Program-made: the position numbers and the translations under genes
Notes under the pieces: generated by a model
The model's input: only the letters and a program-made list of their open reading frames with translations
Databases searched by the model: none
What the model was told of the DNA's origin: nothing
Source of the DNA: Motacilla alba alba
Lineage: Eukaryota > Chordata > Aves > Passeriformes > Motacillidae
NCBI RefSeq assembly: GCF_015832195.1
Contig: NC_052027.1
Location: 3,720,001 to 3,784,000, forward strand
Direction: 5' to 3'
DNA: 64,000 nucleotides
Shown here: piece by piece, positions 50,151 through 62,217 of the stretch
How positions within the stretch are numbered: position 1 is the stretch's first letter
Layout of the letters: every line of letters begins with the position of its first letter

Positions 50151-50268
50151 GAAGGGGCTCTGAGCAGCCTGGTCGAGTGAAAGTTGTCCCCACCCATGAC
50201 TGGGGCATCGAAACAAGGTGATCCTCAAGGGCCCCTCCAACCTAAACCATTCTGTGAGGTTTTCTGTG
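50151..50268 (+). mobile_element. CR1 LINE 3'-end fragment
   Basis: In order the sequence shows GGGGCTCTGAGCAGCCTGG, TCGAGTGAAAGTTGTCCCC, CCCATGACTGGGGCATCG, AGGTGATCCTCAAGG, CCCCTCCAACCTAAACCATT and a CTGTGA tail. These follow the order of the avian CR1 3' end on the plus strand. It is 5'-truncated and substantially mutated, so it is an old insertion. Confidence 0.87.
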
Positions 50269-53200
50269 GGCCCAGACCCATCTCCTTGTGCTGAGTTCAC
50301 CAGGCTGAAGTTCCGTCTTGGACAAAATGTTGAGGCTTTACCTGTGTGCACACCGCTGGCTGACAGAAGAAATGGCTTCTGGCTGGACTCTCCAGAGGAA
50401 CAAACCTGCTCAGGGCTTTGAGGACGAGCTCTGCTGCTGCCCTGCCTCTGCCACTGCTCAGTGCTGGCCCTCAGGAAGCTCCTCTCCTGCTTTGACATCC
50501 CCTTTGCCTCAGCCACGTGAGTGGCTTCCTCCTGCTTCCTCGGCCTCAAGGTCAAGGCTGCTCCTCTTGGTCTAATGGGTTTTTTGTCATATTTATTAGG
50601 TGTTTGCATGTGTCTACCACTCAGCCTTTGAAGCTGTCCTCTCCCCTACCCGCGTCTGGTTCATTCATCTGCACAGTTAATGGTCATATTTGGGCATTAT
50701 CTGAGATTGAATGCTGTAGTTGTTAATTTGGGCCGTAAAAATAAACTCAGATATTGCAGAACACCGAGGGAAGCCAGGACTGAGTACATTGGCTCATGAC
50801 CCCTTCCCAGCCAGGCTGGGCTGGCAAATGTCTCTTAACTGCAGAGAACAAGTCATGTGCACTGTTATCCTGCCATAAAAACAAAGGACTCTTCTTTCCA
50901 AGTGATAAAACCTGGGGTTCACAGTTTCTAGCTGAAACAGACCAGCAACTTTCAGCCTTTTTATTGCACTTCTTCAAAACTCTTGCAATTCTCACTACTC
51001 AGCATTTTACTGCAGTATCCTGTGCTGCTGACCTGGGCCACTGCTGCTCTTTGTGTCCCCTGACAAAGCCCACGAGGTGCTCTGGTGTTTGTCTTGAGCT
51101 GACTTCATCCAACTTTGTCAAGTGTCTCCAATCTGCTTTCCGATGCCTCTTCCTTATGAGTGCAGCCACTTACCTGCTTAAATATCTCCCAAATGCTCAT
51201 TTTAAGTAAAAGAATGCTAATCCAGAGCAGATGCCTAAGTGCATCTTGGAGAAGATGGCTCGTGGCTGTGGAGCTGTCATCGCTCCGTTCGCAGGCGCGT
51301 TTTCCCTTGCTCATGTGCTGGCCACCTGGAGCTGCTGCGAACACACCAAGGGCTTCCACCTCCAAAATCCAGCCTCTTTGTTCTGCAGCTCATGAGGTTT
51401 CTTCCCATGATCCAGGGCCTTGCATGTGCGTGGAGGCCACACAGACCCGTCTCCCCCGTGTCTCTGTGTGAGCACCGGTGCAAACCTGGCTCCTTTCTGC
51501 TTGAGAAATGTGCTATGGCCAGGTTCTGCTGGCTGTGTCTGCAGCAGCACGGCCTGGCTGCTTTGCTGACTCTCATCTAAACAGAGCTGATCTCCAGCTG
51601 GCATTGCCTGACCCATCCCCTCAAGCCTGAAGAAGCTATGATTTCTTAGCCCTTAGCTTTATCCCTCTTCCTCGGAGCTCAGCTCCTGGAATGGTCCTTC
51701 CTTGCCTGTGCAGCTCTGGGGATCGTTGGCACATGTGGAATTTCAGCCAGTGCCAGGGAACAGACCTTGGGGAAGGTGGGAAGCCACACAGTACCAGTGT
51801 AACAGCACGGGAATAGCTTTTCAAAAGATGCAGGTGGGAGCCCAGGCCCTCCAGGGCCAGGAGCAAATGACAGCTATTGAAAGCTGCTTTTTACAAAATA
51901 GGCTGGCTTTTATTTATTCTTGCAGCTGCTGTAAGTCAAGGGAGAGGCCTTGAGTTTTAATCTATATATTGGTTTGTTGTGCTGCCTTGTGCAGACCCAT
52001 AAGGAGGGTGGAAACTCGCTCCCTGCTCCATCCTGATGGCTCTGCTGTCTCAGCAATGATTACATTCTTCCCTGAAGAAAGCAGAGGAAGCAGAAGAGGC
52101 TTTATATGGAAACATCTCTTCCCACTCTCCCATTAATATCCATCAGATTCAAGGGGGCAAATTGGATGCAGCAAAGATGTCTCAGAACTGTAAGAGACTA
52201 TTTGGATGAATCTTTCATGTCAGAGCTATGGTTTTTGTCTTGCATGAACATCTGTGATGCTCCTGAGCGTGATGTGTCTCTCCTGAAAATAGCAGAGTGT
52301 AGTGACATCTTGGGTGGGTGCTAATATCAAGAGCTGTGGGTAGACACTGCTGTATCAGATGTTTCCTTTGTAGACAGAAGTCCAAGAAAAGCCAGGCTTT
52401 TGCAATGCAGGCAGATGTCTGAGCCTGTCCCAGCTCCAGGTCCAGCAGGACCTGGAGGAACCTTAAACCATGAAAGGGAGCTCAGTGATGCAGCACTGTT
52501 GTTGGGAATCCAGTCCCCAGTGGCCTGCCCAAACCTCTCCTGGGAAACTTCTGTATCCCACAAGGTCGGGTCAAACTCCACCTGGGAGCAGCATAACTTC
52601 CTAATTCCAAGGTTGCAGGTGATAAATTTGGCATCCTTGGCCAGATGTGGGATACATTCAGAGTCATCTTCACCCAAAGGGACACCGGTGCTCTTGTTCT
52701 GGGCAGATCCTCACGTCATGCCCTGCTTTGCAGCCTTCTGGTCAGCAGCTGGCTCATGCCTGTGGCTCCTTGGTCATGGGTGCCATCTCCACTGTGAGAG
52801 CAGCTCCTTGATGAGTGCTAGCAAGTGTCAAATGAGACTTCAGCGCAGGGGAGAAAAACATGCAGCTGGAAAATAAGTCAGAAGGACTTTTCACCAAGGA
52901 AAAGGCTCTCTGGGGCTGGGTCTCCTCCCCAGCTCCAAGTGCTGAGCTTCCTTGGAATCCCTCTCCAACCCTCTCTCTCCTCTGTGCTCATTTGCAGCCC
53001 TGTGGGTTACATCTTTGCACACACGATCTCGTGTGGCCAGAGATTCCCCCAGCAGCCTTGATTTTCCTCTGACCCATCATATGGGAGAAATTTAAGATAG
53101 CTTAAGTGGATTTTGTTTATTTATTCTGCACCTCGGCCATCAGAGGCTGCCAGCGCCAGGGTGTGAATTACAGTAAAATAAATAAATGCACTAATTGCTG

Positions 53201-55456
53201 CTGCTTTATATTGGAAGTCATTCTTGCTTATGAAAACATCTCAAAAGGTGTAGAAAGGAGACACATCCGCTCCAGACCAGGCAAATCAACTGTCTTAATG
53301 AACGTTAACACAGGCTGTTCAAAAACTCTGAGCCCAGGTGAAGTTCCCACACTGGTTTCTGAGCTTGGGGGTAGAGCTCGTGATGTTCATCTTATTACAA
53401 GCACAGGATTGTTGGTGCAACAGTGAATAGAAACACAGGAAGAGCAAAGCAAGGGAGAGGTAACTCAAGTTTATGCTGTGAAGGAATTCACACCCACTGG
53501 AGTTGTATGCATGGCTGTAACCACGTTCTGCTGCAGCCCCCGAGCCAAAAAATTGACAGGAAAAGAAAGGATGGGGTGTGAGGGGGAGGGGAAACATTAA
53601 TCACCATCTTTCTTTTCCTATAAATGTGTTAATGGTTTAGTAAGTGTTTCCAAAAATGTCTGTGTGGGATTAAAATAGAAGCCATGGCCAAGTTTAAAAT
53701 GAGCTCTTGGATGGGGAGCAGACAGGAGGGTAAATCCTGGTGATCCCATCCAAGGCAGAGGGAAACGTGCACACGAGGACGGAGAGGGTGAAGTGTTTGT
53801 GTTGGGAACTGTCTGTTGGCTCTTTGGGGAGCTTGGTCATCCCAGCAAGTGGGAACGGTGCTCCACATAAGCAAAAAGTACCACGTACCAAAGCATGTGA
53901 GGGTTGCCATGGAAATTAGGAGTTGTTACTGAAAAAGCAGGAAAATCATGAATGATCTGGAAAACCATGGGTTTTTGGAGCTTCCTGTCCTCTGCTGCAC
54001 TGGAAAACCCCACCCCAGACTGTTGAATTCCTTTCTGGGAAGATGTTTGCCCCTGCTGCTGCAGCTGCACAGGACAGCAGGCTGTACACGCATTTATGGG
54101 GGGCACAAAATCCCCACTTTTCATTGCAGCTCTGGGCTCTGGCCCACTGACTGGTCCAGAGGAGGAGGTAGGAGCTGTAACCAGGGCATGGAAATAACCT
54201 GGGAAGCCTCTGCTGTGGGTCACAGCAGGCTGTGACAAACCCCAGGCAGAAACACCCCCAAATTATCCATGAGTATCTCATCTCAGCTGGAAGGATTGTC
54301 CAGGCCATGGAAGAGAGTGAACCAGGAGATAGGTCCAAAAAGCTGGGGATAATTTCCATAACTTCACCAGTGGCTGGTGGAGGATGCCCTCCATGTAAAG
54401 GGTGGGAGGGGGGTGGTGTAACCTGCCAGAGGATCTGGGAAAACACTCTTGTTCCCAGCATCCACAGCATTCAGAGACTCACACCCATGGTGAGCAGGAA
54501 AGACTCAGGAACTGGCTCCAGGACAGATCAGATGGAAGCCATTCTTAAATGGATGTAATGATGTATGGAAGTAAAATGTCATTTTGGAACTCAAAGTTTA
54601 AATATATATAACAGTAACGAAGGCAGGAGATCCGTGTTGGGAATGCCAGCACACTTGCTGCTTCCAAGGTTTTTTTTTTTAAAGTCAGGATACTGGAAAT
54701 GCTGTTCAGTATGTTTCCAATGAGCTGCTAGGCCCCTGGAAGTGCTAAGGCCATGTTTGCTGAGAAACTGCATGGTGGGTCCTGCTGGAGGCTGTTTGGG
54801 AGCTACTGACAGCCACAGGGTTTCACCTTTGGTAGTTTGGTGGCTGAACTCTGTGCAAGGCCATCCAAAGGACAGAGCCTGTAGGATGAAGAGGTTTCTC
54901 CTTTCTGGGCAATAATGGGAGCAGAAGCCCTGGAAGCACTCGCTGCACCTGCAGCTGCCCCACCTCTGTCAGTGCCCCTGGACAGGAGCGCCCCAGTTCT
55001 GGTCCATTCCAGGGACTCTGTTGCCTTCCTTGGCCCTGCAGGGCAGTGTCCCAGCCCCTCTCAGCTCCCCACGGCTACTGCTGCAGCAGGTCAGAGGTTT
55101 TTCTGGGTAGGACACACCTACAGGGATGGATCCACTGCTGCCACAGTGCTGCTGAGATATTTTTGTTATTGTTGTGATTAACTTTCTGCTGTTGACTTCC
55201 GCCTGTGGGCTTGTAAACTCAAGCTGTCCATTTGCTACAGGTCTCAAAGCATCATCTTACAAGGAGAGAAAGTATTTTCATTTATAATCCATGAGACCTA
55301 TTCAGGGATGGGCTGTCCTCCCCCTCCCGCTGCCAGTAGACCTCTAAGTGAACAAACAAATGTCTGGAAATACAGGCAATTTAGCTCGGAAGAGATATCA
55401 TCAGTGGGGTTCAGAGGTTAATGGGCATGGAGGATTTATAACAACCCAGGCCTATA
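50269..55456. other. Unique non-coding sequence with an RFX-type site
   Basis: No gene is supported. A near-perfect RFX X-box lies at 53903-53916 and is listed separately. An AT-rich, repeat-free patch at about 53080-53260 contains CTAATTGCTGCTGC and TTTATTTATTC words and may be regulatory. A T10 run lies near 54670. Open frames of up to about 170 codons show no protein character. Confidence 0.5.
53903..53916 (+). promoter_or_regulatory. RFX X-box-like motif
   Basis: GTTGCCATGGAAAT matches the RFX-family X-box (two half-sites GTTGCC and GGNAAC facing each other) at all but one or two positions. RFX factors bind such sites at ciliary and other genes. No promoter is visible nearby, so an enhancer role or chance is equally likely. 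Confidence 0.35.
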
Positions 55457-55513
55457 AAAAAAAAAAAAAAAAGGGGAGGGGGGGAAAGGAAGAGGAGAAA
55501 AGAAAGAAAGGAG
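55457..55513. repeat. Long polypurine tract, A-run then G/A
   Basis: About 18 A are followed by G-rich and then GA-rich sequence with no pyrimidine for more than 50 bases. Such tracts can form triplex (H-) DNA and are prone to slippage. Confidence 0.88.
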
Positions 55514-55618
55514 TGGGTAGTAATCTAGTTGACATCTATTGTTCCTTGTGTAACAGCTCGTCTGTATTCTATCTGGTCCAGGGTATTGCAAAGAGAATTT
55601 GAAAACACATGTGTGCAA

Positions 55619-55680
55619 GCACACACACACACACGTCTATCCATATATATATACATATATATATGTATGTGCACACATAA
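55619..55680. repeat. Compound (CA)n/(AT)n microsatellite
   Basis: A CA run is followed by TATATA stretches with CATATA and GTATGT steps. The AT part is largely self-complementary. Confidence 0.88.
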
Positions 55681-55799
55681 ACTGCAATATAATGAGGGAA
55701 AAAGCCCCTGTAAGTTTGAACCAACACCAGCAACCCATATATCTTTATTTGCTGCCAGCATCCAAGTGCTGAACTCTCAAGGAGCCTGGATCCCTGCCA

Positions 55800-56160
55800 T
55801 CCTCTGTCCGTGTCTGATCTCTTTGGTAAATACGGCGGCTGCCAAGAGTGAGGCAAACGAAAAGCGCTCGCAGATTAGAGAGAAACACATGGCAGCCACT
55901 GACCTGCTGAAATCATAAAATACGTCATGAAGTAAGGAAAGAGGGGAAACAAATCATCCTCTCAGGGACTGCCCATCTGCTCACATAAAGCCACAATCAT
56001 TATTGCAAATAAATATGTTCAGACCGGAGAAGTCTGGGAATAATTTGGGGGAGGTGGGTACCTTTTCGTGTGTGTGTCTTTGGAACCCTCTGGAAATTTT
56101 CCTACACAAACAAGGTGAGATCATCGGCCAGAAATAGATATCTATCAATTAATTGTGTAG
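55800..56160. promoter_or_regulatory. AT-rich block, candidate regulatory element
   Basis: A repeat-free block contains AAATCATAAAATACGTCATGA (with a CRE-like TACGTCA core), CACAATCATTATTGCAAAT, AAATATG and a TCAATTAATTG word. No coding frame is convincing. The CpGs at its left edge (CGGCGG, AAAGCGCTCGCAG) within AT-rich surroundings also hint at constrained sequence. Confidence 0.3.
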
Positions 56161-56811
56161 GGAGCAAATCCTTGTTTTATGGGTACAATTAGGGTAAAAA
56201 TTAATTCCAAGACAGGATGGGGCCATAGCGCTGGAAAGGAACCCCTGTGGAAATCGCAAGTCCATGTTTTTCCAATGAAGGATGGATCAGTATTTATCAT
56301 CTGAAAGACTCTGCAGTGTGAATAGCGGCTGTGTTTTTGCTATGGAGTGAAAGGGTACACATCTTGCTCTGCCTTTTTATTCCCTTGGTGCTCCACAGGG
56401 ATTTATCCAGGTATTAGATTCAATGCAAGAGTCCTACTTGGGTTGGTTTCAGGTTAGGTTCTTTTTGTTGGTATTTTTTTTGGTTTTTTAGGACTTAACA
56501 GATTAAATTTGACTGGAGCCTGCTAGAGGCCTGGTGTAGTACACGTGTCTTCCTAAGATCCAGGATTCCAGGGTGAATAGGGGCTGATTCAAACATGCAG
56601 GAGGAGAGAAGTTGGTTATGTCTTCTTCTTCCTCTTTGTTCTTTTCCACCAAACTGTGCTGAAAACTTTTACTTTGAGGGTTATCCTGTGTTTGATGGTA
56701 CTCCATTCCTGCCCAAGACAAAGTTGCAGGTAACTCAGGAATATTTTCCTAAATATGAACACAAGGGTGTGCAGCATGTCCAGGATGGACTGAGCCTGCA
56801 GTGGCTCTGTG
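56161..56811. other. Unique non-coding sequence
   Basis: I see no gene here. A 94-codon plus-strand open frame at about 56.6-56.9 kb runs into the left arm of the inverted repeat and has no recognisable domain. Confidence 0.45.
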
Positions 56812-57019
56812 AGTTCCCTCATGTTCCCACCACAGGACTCAAACCATGTGTTTTGGGTGAGGAAAAAACCATTTGAGGATGGGATTTCCTGTGAGGGAAA
56901 CCCGTGAGGGTGTCCTGGTTTGGCATCCAAAGGTCTCCATAGTAAATCCCATCCTCAAATGTTTTTTTCTTCACTCAGAACATGTGGTTTGAGTCCTGTG
57001 GTGGAAACATGAGGGGAAT
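56812..57019. repeat. Inverted repeat with 76-base arms
   Basis: The left arm (56812-56887) and the reverse complement of the right arm (56944-57019) match over about 76 bases at roughly 90 percent, nearly without gaps, around a 56-base loop. Shared words include CCACCACAGGACTCAAACCA and CATTTGAGGATGGGATTT. Most differences are transitions, and in a plus-strand transcript five of them fall as G-U wobble pairs, so such an RNA would fold into a nearly unbroken hairpin. No terminal repeat motif of a known transposon, target-site duplication or known microRNA is recognised. A local inverted duplication or a small non-autonomous DNA transposon are the main explanations. Confidence 0.88.
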
Positions 57020-57326
57020 GTGTTCTGTGCATCCTCGTCTCCCATGGGGGGCATCTGGTGGTGTCTGGGGAAATCAAAGAAATGGATTTTGTGGGTATTT
57101 AGCCAAGTGTCTTTCTGAAATGGGTCAGGCAAAGAAAAGTTTCAAAACCACCAGAACAGAGAGAAAAAGGTGGTTTTACAGGTTTATTTTTTCCCATCTG
57201 GGTTAGCAGCTGAGCACATGATGTTGGCATCTGCAAGCTCCCCTGGACCTGCTGTGTGTCTGTACACACCTGTGGACCGACCTGAGAGGTGCTTGGTGAT
57301 GGCAGAAATGTTCACCTGAGGTTGCT
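57020..57326. other. Unique non-coding spacer
   Basis: Nothing is seen between the inverted repeat and the following minisatellite. Confidence 0.5.
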
Positions 57327-57505
57327 CTCTCCTGGTGGTTTGGTTACCTGATTGTGCTCATGGTTTGGTTAGCTGGCTTGTGCTCGTGGCTTGGTTAGCT
57401 GTTTGTGCTCATGGCTTGGTTACCTGACTGTGCTCGTGGTTTGGTTAGCTGTTTGTGCTCGTGGTTTGGTTAGCTGTTTGTGCTCGTGGTTTGGTTACCT
57501 GGCTG
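57327..57505. repeat. 25-bp minisatellite, about seven copies
   Basis: The unit GTGCTCGTGGTTTGGTTAGC plus TGTTT repeats at 57354, 57380, 57405, 57430, 57455 and 57480, with a degenerate copy before. Variation alternates GTGG/ATGG, GCTT/GTTT and AGCTG/ACCTG. The plus strand is G/T-rich. Confidence 0.95.
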
Positions 57506-60500
57506 TGCAGGCTGTGCTTCAGGGTGCATTTGTGCTGCCCAGGGAGGTGTCTGAAAGCCCAGGGCAGCTGCAGCTCTGTGTGAGGTGCAGCCACCTTTGA
57601 GCTGCAAATCCAACTGCTCCTATCACACCTGGCCAGTGGTTCTGGTTGAACTAGAAAAAACACCAAACCACTCTGAACAGGCTTTTTCATGATGCACTGC
57701 AGACCTCCACACGCAGCACCAAACCTGTGCACTCCAACCTCTGCTTGATGTCGACCAAAGCCCTCATTTTACCATTCAGTGATGCTAAAATCTCAGGTTT
57801 TGAGAGGTGACATGTTCCTGGATGGTCAGCAGAGCTCTCAAGAGCCCGTGTGAAATATGGGGCAGGATGAGAAGGAACTGGCCAGCTGCCCCTGGGCATC
57901 TTGCCAGCTCTGCCCAGTCCACTTGCTTCCCCTTGAGTGGTGATGTGAAGGAGCAGTAAAATGCTTTAAGCCTTAGGGACTAAAAAACCCCACAAATCCA
58001 CAATCTTCCCAGTCTTATTTCAGGGTTTCAAGAGTTAAAAGAGCAGCAGTTATACCAAGAGAGACTTCACTACAAGATGACTTAGCAGAGTCAGGAAGAA
58101 AATGAGGAAAAATTCCCCAGCTCTGAGTACAGGCTGGCTCTGTGACCCCTATTTCCTGGGAAAGCCAGCAGGGTAGTGGAATCTTGTCACAATGTGCTAA
58201 TGTATAGGTTCCTCCCCAATATGTAAAATTGAAGACTTCATGCCTGGTGCCAAGCAGCTCTAAAAGAGGGGGTTCCCATCTCTGTTGGCTGCTGCTCTTG
58301 TTATGCTGTTGTGCCTTTAAAACTGCATGAAGGATCCCAGCTTTCTGCCTTCTCCGAATTTATTTTTAATATTACGCAGCTTTCTACTCTTTGCCTTTAT
58401 CTCCAGATTCCTCTGGGAGTTTTTTTTCCATGGGTAAGTCCCAGTGCAGGCCACAGTGACCCCCTCTGCAGGAGATAACCTGCTGCAGTGGGTACCCAGC
58501 CTTTCTTCTGCCTGATTATAAAACCAGAAGGTGTTTTAGTGTAATCTCCTGAGCATTTGTTAGCCTGTATTATTTCCCTCAGATTTATGATTATCTTTAC
58601 ACACTTTGCAATTATTTTCTGATCTTGTAATTCTCTTAGCTGCTCCTAAGGTTCAAGCTAACTTGATGAATTACATCTTTGCTTAACCCTTTGCCTGCTC
58701 TTGGCAAGGAAAGCTGGTGGTGTCCTCCTCCTCTCTTGTCTTACAGGACTGGAATTTCTGGGTTATATTTTTAGTAGATGGCACTTTACCAGTATTTTTT
58801 TTTAGTTTGTGGAATAGCAGAAATTAAATTTTTCTCCTTGACTTACTTGGTGCCAAAATTTTTATCCTTAGTGACAATAGGAATCTAGATATATAACATG
58901 AGCTGCAATATGTCATCTTCAGAAAATAATGATCCAGCCTATTTATCATATTTTTAGTTTCCTCTTTATGGATCCCAGGGGGTGCTCTGTTTTGTTTTCC
59001 TTTGGTTTTTTTGTCTTTGTTCCAAGAACAGTGATGAAATGACATATCTTACTTATTCCCTCGAGATCCTGGGCTTGCATGCTTGCTGTGCTACACAAGT
59101 TAAAGCTCCTCATTCCCTCAGGGAATGTTGTCTCCCAGTTGCTCAAGCCTTCATGGGGCTTTGTGCCAAACTGTGCTGGATAGCACGTTCCAGCTCTTGT
59201 AAAGCCAAGGATGGGGGGTAGAATGTCGGGATTTTGCTCCAGCCCCCCTCAGCCTTGCTCCTGAGGATGCTTCTCCCACGAGCTGACACCTCAGGTGCTG
59301 GTTCCACCTCGCTGCTACAAAATCCAGCTGAGCTGGGGACCTCACCTAGCTTAAAAATAATCCTGTGCCATGGTGAGGAGCAAGGATTTGATTCCAGCAA
59401 GCCCTGGAGCTGTTTTCCCTCTGCTGCCTCCCAAAACGCCCTCCCAGTGCAGAAGCAGGAGGGGTGGAGGGCAGGGTGTGTGTGAAGAGGCTGCAGGAAC
59501 TGCTGCAGGAGGGATTGCTCGGGGACACTGCCTGCTCCCTGCTCCCTCACCCTGCCCCACCCATCCATTCATGCCCCAGCCACAGCCTGCACCTCTGTTA
59601 ATCACATCACTGAAAACAGCTGAAGCTTGGAAAAAGAGGAGAAAATTGATCTCTGTTTTTGGCGCATAGGAACATCCCAAAGAGGCTTTGCCAGGAGGAG
59701 ATGTTGGTGGGATGGCACCTCTGTGCTGCTTCTGTTAGAGGGGCTTCACTGAGGGGACCCAGCTCTCTGGGGAAGTCTGTGTTGCAGCCCTCATTTTCCT
59801 TCTTAATGGTGAGATTGTTTAAGGCTGCTAACTGGAATTTTTTAGGTATCTGTTTAACCATGGTCACTGTAAATAGAGATGAGTGCAGGCTGTCAAGCTT
59901 CGTGCTGAAAATGAAGCAAATCCTATTGATAGGGGGTGGTCCCAGGCTTGCTGGGGAGGTGACCTTCCAGCCCACAGCCCCGTGGCTGGGGTGCTGAGCT
60001 GAGGCTGCTCAGCTCTGGTCCAAGGCAGGAAGGGGACCATAGAATCACTAAGGTTGATGTAAGATGGATGTAAAAACCTTAGAGGTCATCGTGCACTGAG
60101 GCTGCTGCAAGGATTGCTTGGAAACCCCACCAGATCCTGTGTCTGCTCTCTCCTGCACCTCTTGCAGCCCATTTGGGTGGTTTGAGGGAATGCTGATCCC
60201 ATGCCAGATCACATGCTGATGAACCGTGTTGGGCTGTTATGAAAATCATTGCATTATAAAGCATAACATTGGCAAAGGTTTTGTTCTTTAAAAGTGCATC
60301 CTGGGGAAATGATGTGTCTCACTTCAGCTGAGAGCACAAGCTTGCTTTGAGCCCCCAGCTATTTGAGCACGTTCCCTTTCCCATATGGCTGTGGTGGGAA
60401 AGGGAAGCAGGCCAGAAATGTGGATCTGTGTTGTCCTCCTGTCCTGAAGCTGGGCAGGAATCAGACTCTTGCTTCCCCTGTGTTAAAGGAGGTGACCTTG

Positions 60501-60919
60501 CTCTGCTGAAGGCTTTAGGGCTGCTGGGTTGATGCGTGTCCATCCACAAAACCAATGTCCTCTCTGTGCAAACAGACTGATTTCTGCTTGAAACAAAAAT
60601 TTAACCCATTTCTGTATCAGATGATAGACCCCAGGATACACATGTAGGTTCAGGGACCTCTTTAGTCTTCCAGGCAGGTAGGAAAAGGCATGGTGTGCTC
60701 TTCAGAAGCATCTGAAGGCATAACAACAAAAGCACCATGTGGAGCTGGATCAGGGAACTCTCCTCTGTTGTTGGAGTGAAGTGATGGCCATCTCTGCCAA
60801 AAACAGGGACAAACTCATGGCACTGAGGGCTGGGGCAGCAGCAGAGCAGGAGGACTCGGATTAAGGGAGACAAAAGCCCTGAGCTCTGCTGTGCCAAAGT
60901 CAGGAGGGTATGTCCTTCT
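57506..60919. other. Unique non-coding sequence with one CR1 remnant
   Basis: I see no gene. AT-rich sequence at 58540-58960 may be intronic. A T9 run lies near 58796. A CR1 fragment at 60.04 kb is listed separately. Confidence 0.5.
60037..60095 (-). mobile_element. Probable CR1 tail fragment, diverged
   Basis: CATAGAATCACTAAGGTTG followed by a diverged stretch and AACCTTAGAGGTCATCGTG resembles the reverse complement of the tail of another CR1 subfamily, which in birds begins with AGAATCA and GGTTGGAAAAGACCT. An internal insertion of about 15 bases near 60055-60070 breaks the match. Called with less confidence than the other copies. Confidence 0.5.
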
Positions 60920-61090
60920 GTGCATGCTAATATGCCTTAATAACCTCATTAGCCGTAGAGGCACTCGATAGACAAAGCTCCTCCTTCATTCTTTAAGAGA
61001 ATTTCAAGATTTGAGGGTAAATCAAGGATTAGCAGGCCTTTCAAAGGCTTAGGGAAGCGTTTTGTGTGGCTGGGATTAAATTACATTTTT
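60920..61090. promoter_or_regulatory. AT-rich block with TCF-type palindrome
   Basis: The block holds GCATGCTAATATGCCTTAAT, CCTCATTAGCC, AAATCAAGGATTAGC and a 13-base palindrome GCCTTTCAAAGGC at 61036-61048, which contains facing CTTTCAAAG half-sites similar to TCF/LEF motifs. No coding frame or repeat is present. It is a plausible enhancer. Confidence 0.3.
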
Positions 61091-62217
61091 ATCAGGCTGT
61101 AGAAATGGGCTCTGCTTCCCCCTCCCAGTGTGTGACTGGGCTGGCGTGGGGCTGAGTCCCCCTGGCAGCGCCAGTCCAACACCAAGCTCAGGAGATCCCA
61201 CCCCAGTGCTGGTTGGGGATGAGCTAGAGAAACCCTCTGGAGCTGGGGAAGGGAGCATTTAACCATCCTCTGCCTCCATCCCAGCCCAAGCACAGCCTTC
61301 AGCTGCTGCACATGGGGCAGTGCCTGCTCTGCTGGTTATCCAAAGCCAAGGACCTTGGCACCAAAGAGCACACCAAAATTCAGGAAACACCTGTAGGCTC
61401 ACACTCTGGCAAATCCTTAGGATTCTCCTAAAGAAAAGGCCATTGGCTGTGCCAAATAATTAATTATAAGGAGTCTGCAACCCTGCTAACCCTGTTTTAT
61501 TTCCTCTGACATTGCTTTGCTGAATTTGGCAGAGGATGTCCCATTTGTTTTGGTGAGAGCAGTAGAGACAGACTGGATCACTCTAGGAACATCTCTTAGG
61601 AGAATTTAATAGCTCTAAAAAGCAAAGGCCAGTACTGTGCCTGCAGAGCAGCTGGTCGCAGAGCTGTCCTGATGGGACAACACTATAATATCAGCAATAA
61701 CAACACCAGAAGCCAGAGCAGCTCCCTTGGCTGTGGATGAAACCCCCTGCCTGTGGACAGGGCACAGCTGTAATCATGCCAATTCCTTTATTTTAAGCTG
61801 TGTGGCTTAACATTGTCTTTATAATTGAGCTTTGCCATGGTAAAAAACAGGTTAGAGGTGCACCTGGGGATTGGGTGGTAAATCTGTGCCTGCCTGGAGG
61901 GAGGGCGAGAGATTAGCTGACCTAACAGTGTCTGTGTGCATGTGTGTGTGTATATATATATTTATTTGTATGTACAAATATTCAAAGGAGAAGGTTCTGG
62001 CCACTTTCCATGCCCTTTGACCAAGTGCTGTGCTATTTCAAGCAAATTGGAGCATGAGACCAATAGAACAAACTGCAATTTGCTTTAGCAAACATTTGCA
62101 GAAGCAGAAACCAGGCTCAGCTTCTTGATGCAGCAGAACATAACTCCACATACCGAGGGGAGGGGAAGGAACCTTAGAGTCAAGCCCCCACGGCAGGGAG
62201 GGACCTTTGGGCTCTGT
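61091..62217. other. Unique non-coding sequence with a microsatellite
   Basis: No gene is supported. An AT-rich passage at 61440-61480 contains AATAATTAATTATAAGG. A GT/TA compound microsatellite lies at 61930-61980. Confidence 0.5.
61930..61980. repeat. (TG)n/(TA)n compound microsatellite
   Basis: Interrupted TG repeats pass into TATATATATA and then TATTTGTATGTACAAATA, the last part of which is self-complementary (TTTGTATGTACAAA). Confidence 0.8.

Noticed and set aside
56911..56930. TGTCCTGGTTTGG, similar to the start of some passerine retroviral LTRs
   Set aside because: The match ends after about 13 bases. There is no LTR body, polyadenylation signal, terminal CA or target-site duplication.
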